Made by a program: the position numbers and the translations under genes
In this document: piece by piece, positions 1 through 5,933 of the stretch
Position numbering within the stretch: position 1 is the first letter of the stretch
Layout of the letters: each line of letters starts with the position of its first letter
Source of the DNA: Bacteroidota bacterium
GTDB taxonomy: Bacteria; Bacteroidota; Bacteroidia; Bacteroidales; UBA10428
DNA: 5,933 nt
NCBI GenBank assembly: GCA_024640925.1
Contig: JAHEEB010000305.1
Location: forward strand, 1-5,933
Direction of reading: 5' to 3'
Notes under the pieces: generated by a model
The model's database searches: none
The model's input: only the letters and a program-made list of their open reading frames with translations
Told to the model about the DNA's origin: nothing

Positions 1-98
1 TCTGTAGTTAAAAACCTTTCAACAGGTTCATCGCAACTTACTATGAATAGCAAGCCAAGAAACAATCCTAATAATATTCTGAGTCTCTTCATGTTCAT
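1..98 (-). CDS. N-terminus of a putative outer-membrane lipoprotein (3' end beyond the window)
   Basis: Only the first ~32 codons are visible; the gene runs off the left edge. The translation starts MNMKRLRILL and continues through a hydrophobic stretch (LGLFLGLLFIV) to a lipobox, FIVSC, followed by DEPVERFLTT. This is a type II (lipoprotein) signal peptide: positive residues, a hydrophobic core, then the cysteine to be lipidated. The acidic D and E right after the cysteine resemble the surface-export signal of Bacteroidota lipoproteins. Two in-frame ATGs compete as the start, at 98..96 and 92..90 (giving MKRLRILL); neither has a clear Shine-Dalgarno. The gene lies just downstream of the susD-like gene (7 or 13 bases), so it is probably co-transcribed and encodes an accessory surface protein of the same system. 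In such loci this position is often held by a surface glycan-binding, fasciclin or DUF lipoprotein, but too little is visible to assign a family. Confidence 0.8.
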   Translation of the reverse strand, partial: MNMKRLRILLGLFLGLLFIVSCDEPVERFLTT

Positions 99-105
99 AA
101 TTTTT

Positions 106-1605
106 CTAATAATTATTGTAAAATGGATTTTGAACAAGATTAGAGTTGTTCTCTAATTCAGTGTAATAAATTGGCAAATAATGACTTAATGTATCCCTAT
201 ATTTATTCATTTTTGTAATTAACTTATCGGAAGGTACATTAACTGAAATGGCAGATATTAATAAATCAATTCTTTCATAATGATTCCGTTTAGCATTACG
301 AAGAATATCGTACCATCTCTTGCCTTCAAAAGCAAATTCTCTCGATCGCTCATTAAGAATAAATTCACCCATAGACAACCTGTCTGTAACTACTTCGTAT
401 GAAGCCTGAGCAGCATTGGCCCTTTTTCTTACTGTATTTACAAGCTTAAGAGATTCGTCTAGAGAACCAAGCTGATTTAAGGCTTCCGCTTTATTTAACA
501 ATATCTCGGCATAACGATAAACAATAAAATGAGCATATGATTCACTGGAAGCTCTTACCTGATCACGATTTGCTCCAAGGTATTTCCAAATTGAATAGCT
601 GTTGGCTGCAGAGAATGAACAACCATCGCTCCTGATATCAGAACTATCGACAGGATCACTCGCATCTTCAGGAAAGAATTCTTCTACTGCAGCGGCAGAT
701 GCTTTATATCTGTTTCCTTTATATAGGTCAGAATAAAATGGATTTTGCTTAACGGATGAAAAGGGTAGTTCAAAAATTGATTCCACCGAATTACCCATAC
801 CATAAAGATTTACAAACCAGTCCTCATCTCTTGCGACGAGCCCGAATACTCCTGAATTTATTATTTTATTGCAGGCAATAATACAACTGTCGTATTGTTC
901 ACACCACAAATATACATCAGATTGAATGGCATTTACAGTGTATTTTGTTATGCGGCCCTTATCTGATTCTTTATCGCCATAAGTATATACGACATAATCT
1001 TCTGCCGCTAAAAGATCTGACTTAATTTTGCTCAAAATTTCAGAACTTGAACTTTTAGGCAGGTTAATTTCATCGGCATCACTCGTTGTAGCTTCAAGTT
1101 TAAATGGAACTTCACCAAAATTGCGTACAAGGTAAAAATACATTAAAGCACGCAAAGCTAATGCTTCGCCAATGTACTGTTTGAGATTTTCTTCAGTAAA
1201 AGTCGGATCGAGTCCTACTACTTCAGGTGCATATTGCAGAACTGTATTACAATAATTTATAGTACGGTAAAATGAATTCCACCGACAGAACGAATTTTCC
1301 TGATCTACATCCCCAACAAAAATTTCATAAAATTCATACATAGGGCTATTTCCCGGTACAATCCAGTCAGCTCTCATTTCTCCCCAGATGAACATAAGGG
1401 TTGGTATATCTTTGGTAGTGCCGGATGTATTTCCTAATAATGATGCATAACAACCCATCATGGCTGAAAGAACATCATCGCCCGATTGCCAGAAATCGTC
1501 CCGTATAATACCATTTTCAGGTTCGGTATATAACCAGTCGTCACAAGCTCCCATTAAAATGGCTACTGCCAGCAACACTATTTTATAGTTAATTTTTCTT
1601 CTCAT
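106..1605 (-). CDS. SusD/RagB-family surface lipoprotein, nutrient-uptake partner of SusC
   Basis: Substrate-binding lid lipoprotein of a SusCD complex, anchored in the outer membrane and facing outward. From the ATG at 1605 it is 499 residues, normal for the family. A lipoprotein signal peptide ends at lipobox LMGAC (Cys21), followed by DDW, an acidic surface-export-like signal. The SusD N-terminal domain spans about 25-210 and carries the family motif ALALRALMYFYLVRNFGEVP (148-167). The RagB/SusD C-terminal domain spans about 260-499, with YRYAEILLNKAEALN (363-377, TPR-like helix), NERSREFAFEGKRWYDILR (418-436) and the typical tail QNPFY. A TTG nine bases further upstream (1614) would add only MES; the ATG is preferred because it begins directly with the positive MRRK of the signal peptide. 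The gene follows susC by 26 bases. Oddity: three cysteines in the TPR region (235, 241, 245). The family call is firm; the ligand cannot be read from the sequence. Confidence 0.96.
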   Translation of the reverse strand: MRRKINYKIVLLAVAILMGACDDWLYTEPENGIIRDDFWQSGDDVLSAMMGCYASLLGNTSGTTKDIPTLMFIWGEMRADWIVPGNSPMYEFYEIFVGDVDQENSFCRWNSFYRTINYCNTVLQYAPEVVGLDPTFTEENLKQYIGEALALRALMYFYLVRNFGEVPFKLEATTSDADEINLPKSSSSEILSKIKSDLLAAEDYVVYTYGDKESDKGRITKYTVNAIQSDVYLWCEQYDSCIIACNKIINSGVFGLVARDEDWFVNLYGMGNSVESIFELPFSSVKQNPFYSDLYKGNRYKASAAAVEEFFPEDASDPVDSSDIRSDGCSFSAANSYSIWKYLGANRDQVRASSESYAHFIVYRYAEILLNKAEALNQLGSLDESLKLVNTVRKRANAAQASYEVVTDRLSMGEFILNERSREFAFEGKRWYDILRNAKRNHYERIDLLISAISVNVPSDKLITKMNKYRDTLSHYLPIYYTELENNSNLVQNPFYNNY

Positions 1606-1614
1606 AGATTCCAA
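1606..1614 (-). promoter_or_regulatory. Weak ribosome-binding region before the susD-like gene
   Basis: Read on the minus strand, TTGGAATCT lies directly before the ATG at 1605. The GGA gives a weak Shine-Dalgarno-like match 6-8 bases before the start. The same bases contain the TTG that would be the alternative start, so the sequence makes more sense as leader than as codons. Many Bacteroidota genes use no Shine-Dalgarno at all, so this match may be accidental. Confidence 0.3.
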
Positions 1615-1631
1615 TTATTAATCAGATGCTT

Positions 1632-4600
1632 TTAAAAAGTAACTCCAAGGATTACTGTCAATTCTTTGGCCCTGGGTGTGTTTGAATTATCGTAGCCTAC
1701 TGTATATATAGTGCCATCGCGGCTGTTGATATTAATTTCCGGATCTTGTCCCTGATAATTGGTGAATGTAAACAGGTTGTTACCTGTAACAGAAAGCCTT
1801 AAACCTTCCAATTTATATTTTGAAATAACTGCTTTTGGAAACTCATACGATAAGGTAATATATTTCAGACGGAGGAACGAACCATCGTCAACAAAGCGAC
1901 TTGAGCCAAGCCAGTTGAAACCATAATTAATCAGAGCGCGTGGCATATCTGTTTCGTCGCCAGGTTTTCTCCACCTGCGTAAAGTAGCCGTTGTCTGGTT
2001 ATCGTATTTATACATATTTTCCCCATTCATCTGAGCTTTATTGATAATATCGTTTCCATAGCGATAATAGAAATAGATATTGAATCCAAAATTTTTATAT
2101 TTAATGGTAGAACCAAATCCTCCTAAAAAGTCAGGATTGGCATTGCCCAGGTAAACAATATCATTATAATCGATATTTCCATCATGGTTTATATCACGGT
2201 ATTTAGCATCACCAGCTTCAAATTCATGGTTTACATATGGATAGAAATAAATCATTTTAACCGCGTTGCCATTGGCATCGTAAATCTGATTTCCTTTTGC
2301 GTCTCTGGCAATTAGTTCACTTTCGTCCTTATAAACTCCATCGTATATATATCCATAAAACGAACCAATAGGATTTCCGATTTGAACCCATTTCGCATAC
2401 TCCCCATTATTTAAATAAAGATACTTGGTACCAACGCTTTTATCAATTTCTTGCAGAATGTTATAATTACGGGCAATATTAAAGTTAAAACTAACCGCCA
2501 GATCTTGTCTTTTAATAACAGTAGATTGAAAGTTAAAATCCCACCCATTATTATCCAGTGTACCAATGTTCTTATAAATTTTATCGTAACCCGAAGTAGA
2601 ATTCAAATCAAAATCCTTCGAAAGCATATCCTTAGTGCGGTTTCTATATAAATCAAATTCTATAACCATCCGCGAATTAAACATTTCAGCCGAAACACCC
2701 ACATTTGTTGTTATGATCGTTTCCCATTTCAGGTTTTCAAGTTCCATATCCGATGGGTAAACGGCAGTATTACTTAAATATGACCATCCTGCCGTTTTGT
2801 AATTATTAAAAAACAGGTAGGAATAGGAAGGTGCATTCCCATTCATTCCATAACTGCCTTTAAATTTCAAATCATCAAGGAAACTCCATTCCGGCATAAA
2901 TGGTTCTTTGGACAATCTCCAGGCAGCAGATAATGTGGGAAAGTAGCCATAACGGTATTTTTTATCAAATTTTGAGTTACCCTCCATTCTCACTCCCGCA
3001 GCCACAATATACCGATCGAGTAATATATAGTTCACCAATGTAAGCGCTCCTATATCTCTGTAAAGCCAGCTTGAATTATAAAGCCCAAGTTCATCTTCAA
3101 TAACCCTGGCCGGGTTCGAAGGATCCTGAAGCTCTGAAGAGGCAGAGTTGGCAGTTATACTCCTGTACTCAACTCCATGACTCTGGTTGGTCTGAAATTG
3201 GACTGTAGCGGAAAGAGAATGTATTTCTTTGAATACATTGCTGTATGACAAGCGGTTATTGGTAAATACCGTAGCTTCATCTTTGTCCCAATCAATTGCT
3301 TTGTTCACATTAATATCGTTCCAGGGCCTTCCAGTAGCAATCTGTGGCAAAAACCAGTTCTTCTTGGTGTTGTTCATATCAAAGGCCAGGTCGAAATTGT
3401 ACTTCAATCCTTTTACCAATGTATATTCAAGAGAAAAATTTGTATTAACCCTGTCGTTGGATATCTTGTAAAGAGCGCTCTCTGCCATAGCTACAGGGTT
3501 AAATGTACTGCTTGCAGAATTTGCAATGTAATTTCCCTGGATATTCTGTTCGGGAGAAAAAAATACATCCGTCTTATTCCCATTTTCGTCATACTCATAT
3601 ATTGACATATTTGGCATTTTTTTGTATGCCACTTCCCTCATAGATGGGTCTTTACTTCCATATTCATAATTCAGATTATTTATGCCATGAGCATAGGAAA
3701 CATCTGCCTTTATCAATAAACTATTGGAAATACGATAATCCAGATTAACACGAGTTGTAAAACGTTTTAAATCGGTACCCAGGGTAACCCCCAACTGATC
3801 CTGGTAATTTGTAGATACACGGTAGGCAGCTTTTTCACCACCTCCTGCTATAGAAAAATCGTGGTTATTGGTATAACCTGTTCGGGAAATTGCGTCAAGC
3901 CAGTTAGTATTTTGACCGTAATTATAGTACCACCAAGGATCGTTCGGGTCATATGCAAACTCTTTATTAACCAAAGTATTAAGAGGTATTCCATTTGTAT
4001 TCATAGTCCCTTCCAGGATAAGAGTTGAATATTGATCCCCATTTAACATGGGAATGGGATCAGGTTCAAACGATGCTGTACCTCTGTATGTATAACCAAT
4101 CATTGGTTTCCTGCTTTTTGAACCTCTTTTTGTTGTAACCATCAGAACACCATTCGAAGCACGGGTGCCAAATAAAGCGGTTGCTGAAGCATCTTTTAAT
4201 ACGGTAATTTCTTTGATATCATCCATGGAGATGTTGAGCATCTGTGAATATCCCTCTTCGTTTGCAGTAGCAAAATCGAAATCGGACGATATGTTTGTTT
4301 CATAAGGAATATTGTCAACAACAATCAAAGGATTTTTCCTGGCATTTAAGGAGCTCACACCCCGGATACGGATTGACATACCGGCACCCGGGTCACCTGA
4401 ATTCGAAACAATATCCACCCCTGATATACGACCTTGCAAAGCTTCGTCAAATGTCGATGCCTGAACACTTTGCACATCTTTCATGTCGATTTTTTTAACC
4501 GGTATAGCCAAATCTCGGTCATTAATTTCCATTATACCCGTATTTGTTTTACGGTGTGCAGTAACTTCAGCAACATCTAATTCCTGCACATCTTCATTGA

Positions 4601-4904
4601 GCCCAATCAAAATATCGTTTTGAGAACCTATTTCAACAATTTTTGTCTGATATCCCATATAACCAACCTGCAGTTTATTTGCTGTACTTTCAATTTTAAG
4701 TGCAAAATTACCATTCGTATAAGTTACTGTAGAGTGAATAACCCTGTTGTTATTATCAATTTCAACGATGCTTGCGCCAGGTAACCCAATGTTATCCGAA
4801 GCTCCAATAACCTGACCTTTGATTAAAATCCCTTGTGAATAAGCCATACAGGGCATCAGAAGGCTTATAAACAGAAAATATATAGATATTCTTGTTTTTT
4901 TCAT
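1632..4904 (-). CDS. SusC/RagA-family TonB-dependent outer-membrane transporter
   Basis: A 1090-residue TonB-dependent transporter that would import the substrate captured by its SusD partner across the outer membrane, powered by TonB-ExbBD. Domains in order: signal peptide 1-23 with likely cleavage at AYS|QG; carboxypeptidase-regulatory-like beta-sandwich about 27-103 (GQVIGAS, LPGASI, YTNGNFALKI, VGYMGYQTKIVEI); a TonB-box-like linker about 108-118; plug about 130-262, with FDEALQGRISGVDIV, IRIRGVSS, LIVVDNIPY and the SusC signature VLKDASATALFGTRASNG (235-252); then the 22-stranded barrel to the end. The last residues, LTVILGVTF, close with the aromatic residue typical of barrel-assembly signals. 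An EF-hand-like loop DINHDGNIDYND lies at 904-915. Length and architecture are complete, with no frameshift. The gene starts 12 bases after the FAS1 gene stops and precedes the susD-like gene, the standard order. The TonB box departs from the usual VVVTGYG form. Family certain, substrate unknown. Confidence 0.97.
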   Translation of the reverse strand: MKKTRISIYFLFISLLMPCMAYSQGILIKGQVIGASDNIGLPGASIVEIDNNNRVIHSTVTYTNGNFALKIESTANKLQVGYMGYQTKIVEIGSQNDILIGLNEDVQELDVAEVTAHRKTNTGIMEINDRDLAIPVKKIDMKDVQSVQASTFDEALQGRISGVDIVSNSGDPGAGMSIRIRGVSSLNARKNPLIVVDNIPYETNISSDFDFATANEEGYSQMLNISMDDIKEITVLKDASATALFGTRASNGVLMVTTKRGSKSRKPMIGYTYRGTASFEPDPIPMLNGDQYSTLILEGTMNTNGIPLNTLVNKEFAYDPNDPWWYYNYGQNTNWLDAISRTGYTNNHDFSIAGGGEKAAYRVSTNYQDQLGVTLGTDLKRFTTRVNLDYRISNSLLIKADVSYAHGINNLNYEYGSKDPSMREVAYKKMPNMSIYEYDENGNKTDVFFSPEQNIQGNYIANSASSTFNPVAMAESALYKISNDRVNTNFSLEYTLVKGLKYNFDLAFDMNNTKKNWFLPQIATGRPWNDINVNKAIDWDKDEATVFTNNRLSYSNVFKEIHSLSATVQFQTNQSHGVEYRSITANSASSELQDPSNPARVIEDELGLYNSSWLYRDIGALTLVNYILLDRYIVAAGVRMEGNSKFDKKYRYGYFPTLSAAWRLSKEPFMPEWSFLDDLKFKGSYGMNGNAPSYSYLFFNNYKTAGWSYLSNTAVYPSDMELENLKWETIITTNVGVSAEMFNSRMVIEFDLYRNRTKDMLSKDFDLNSTSGYDKIYKNIGTLDNNGWDFNFQSTVIKRQDLAVSFNFNIARNYNILQEIDKSVGTKYLYLNNGEYAKWVQIGNPIGSFYGYIYDGVYKDESELIARDAKGNQIYDANGNAVKMIYFYPYVNHEFEAGDAKYRDINHDGNIDYNDIVYLGNANPDFLGGFGSTIKYKNFGFNIYFYYRYGNDIINKAQMNGENMYKYDNQTTATLRRWRKPGDETDMPRALINYGFNWLGSSRFVDDGSFLRLKYITLSYEFPKAVISKYKLEGLRLSVTGNNLFTFTNYQGQDPEININSRDGTIYTVGYDNSNTPRAKELTVILGVTF

Positions 4905-4916
4905 AATGTCATGATT

Positions 4917-5933
4917 TTAATAGCGTAAATAATTGTCAACCAGGTGGATTACTGCATTATTACCCAGTTTACTATATTGAGTATTTTCCGGATCGACAAC
5001 TTTAGCGATATTCCCGTAATCATCGAAGAAAAGTATATCACCTGATGTGTTATCACAACGAACATACGTTTCACCATCTACTGTTTTATATAAGGTTTTA
5101 ACTGTGCCTGTTGCAGCAATTTCCGGAACAATTATTGATCCTTTTAAGCAATGAAACCATATAAATTTTGCAACCTTCTCCTGTTCAGCTTCCGTAAATG
5201 CAACACTTCCAATGGCTGGCAGATAACCGTCACGAACAGCAGCATCAATAGCTGTATCGCAAGGCACCAAAATTGTATAGGGATCTGCTGATGACAGATT
5301 TGTTATTTCCTTTGTGGACAAATTGTACAGATAACCAGAAAGACCTGAAGCAGATTTCTCCAGATATTTATAAAACTTGCTGTATGGATCATGTTGTTCT
5401 ATGTCCTTACCAATATTTTCTATTGAATAATATAAAAAATTACTTAAAACATAAGAAATTCCATTACTCCTTGTTTTCTTTTCTTTAGGGAACAATGTTT
5501 CTCCATTGTGAATATTGCCTGTTCCCCATATCTGGCCATTAGCATATCGAATAAACTCGCCACCATATGTTTGAATGTAACCAGTACCTGAAAAGTCCTC
5601 AAATTTCTGGTTAACAACAATATTCATGTTTACAATACGGTTTAATGCAGTTGAGGCTACAGTACCCAGAAAATCATTATTAAGAGACCATATGCTCAGA
5701 ACATCATCATAAGTAAATCCAAATTCTTCAAAAACACTATTGGGAATCATAAAAATGGTAAACGAAAGATTTGTATTCTTAACAATGGTATACATGTTGG
5801 TAGTATAAAGAGCCTGGAGCATCATCGAATAGTCCGGATTTAAATAGATATCGCCCAGAAGGGTATAAAAAGAGTTCGTTTCCTGAACTTTACTGACGCC
5901 ATAAAAAATACCGTTGCTTGCAATTTTTTTATC
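4917..5933 (-). CDS. Multi-domain FAS1 (fasciclin-like) protein, 5' end beyond the window
   Basis: The frame is open from the stop at 4917 to the right edge, giving 338 visible C-terminal residues. They show the tail of one FAS1 domain (SNGIFYGVSKV, visible residues 6-16) and two whole ones. The second spans about 20-168, with TIFMIPNSVFEEFG (59-72, like the H1 motif) and the closing SNGISYVLSNFLYY. The third spans about 170-338, with YTILVPCDTAIDAAV (219-233) and the closing NNAVIHLVDNYL (325-336, H2-like). FAS1 modules are adhesion or ligand-binding folds of extracellular proteins; in Bacteroidota they usually sit on secreted lipoproteins. The expected signal peptide would lie off the window. 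The Met at 5825 is internal to the second domain and is not the start. The protein ends flush with its last FAS1 domain. With its stop 12 bases before susC, it is probably an accessory surface protein of the transporter. The FAS1 call rests on motif recognition and is good; the ligand is unknown. Confidence 0.87.
   Translation of the reverse strand, partial: DKKIASNGIFYGVSKVQETNSFYTLLGDIYLNPDYSMMLQALYTTNMYTIVKNTNLSFTIFMIPNSVFEEFGFTYDDVLSIWSLNNDFLGTVASTALNRIVNMNIVVNQKFEDFSGTGYIQTYGGEFIRYANGQIWGTGNIHNGETLFPKEKKTRSNGISYVLSNFLYYSIENIGKDIEQHDPYSKFYKYLEKSASGLSGYLYNLSTKEITNLSSADPYTILVPCDTAIDAAVRDGYLPAIGSVAFTEAEQEKVAKFIWFHCLKGSIIVPEIAATGTVKTLYKTVDGETYVRCDNTSGDILFFDDYGNIAKVVDPENTQYSKLGNNAVIHLVDNYLRY

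Noticed and set aside
1606..1614. TTG start extending the SusD protein by three residues (MES)
   Set aside because: The ATG at 1605 is a stronger start, begins with a typical MRRK signal-peptide N-terminus, and places the GGA as a possible ribosome-binding site.
2451..2651. Open frame of 66 codons on the plus strand inside the susC-like gene
   Set aside because: It lies wholly opposite a well-supported coding region, has no recognisable domain and no initiation signal; it is an antisense shadow.
3229..3471. Open frame of 80 codons on the plus strand inside the susC-like gene
   Set aside because: Antisense to the barrel-coding region, with no family resemblance.
4295..4498. Open frame of 67 codons on the plus strand opposite the SusC plug domain
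   Set aside because: The opposite strand encodes conserved plug motifs, which explains the base pattern; no protein family is recognisable.
4901..4912. Tiny ATG-ACA-TTA-TGA frame overlapping the susC start (possible leader peptide)
   Set aside because: A three-residue frame in AT-rich DNA is expected by chance, and there is no attenuator-like hairpin or codon bias to support a regulatory role.
4905..4916. Possible promoter or terminator between the FAS1 gene and susC
   Set aside because: Only 12 bases separate stop and start; there is no room for a hairpin with a T-run and no Bacteroidota -7/-33 pair could be placed there.
5273..5488. Open frame of 71 codons on the plus strand opposite the FAS1 gene
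   Set aside because: Antisense to a FAS1 coding region, with no signal of its own.

Overview
The window is part of a polycistronic locus from a Bacteroidota bacterium. This is supported by a SusC-like TonB-dependent transporter followed by a SusD-like surface lipoprotein, lipoprotein signals with acidic residues after the cysteine, AT-rich DNA, and short gaps with no strong Shine-Dalgarno sequence. The sequence does not allow a genus call. A free-living, gut or host-associated member of Bacteroidales or a related order would all fit.

Everything is transcribed from the minus strand, so the locus reads from the right edge to the left edge. The order is: (1) a protein built of FAS1 (fasciclin) domains, with its 5' end beyond the right edge; (2) a complete 1090-residue SusC-like outer-membrane transporter; (3) a complete SusD-like lipoprotein of about 499 residues; (4) the first ~32 codons of another lipoprotein, cut by the left edge. 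The gaps are 12, 26 and 7-13 bases, depending on the start chosen for the last gene. No terminator or promoter is visible between genes, so the four are probably one operon whose promoter lies to the right of the window.

In the family model, SusC forms the TonB-energised barrel and SusD the lid that binds substrate on the cell surface. The FAS1 protein and the downstream lipoprotein would be accessory surface proteins made in step with the pair. No glycoside hydrolase, polysaccharide lyase, sulfatase, peptidase or regulator falls inside the window, so the substrate cannot be named. The most notable point is that the first visible gene is a multi-FAS1 protein rather than an enzyme. This suggests a capture or adhesion role, or a protein or glycoconjugate substrate, but that is inference. 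The window is otherwise densely coding, with no stretch over 30 bases outside genes, no RNA genes, no mobile elements and no CRISPR array.
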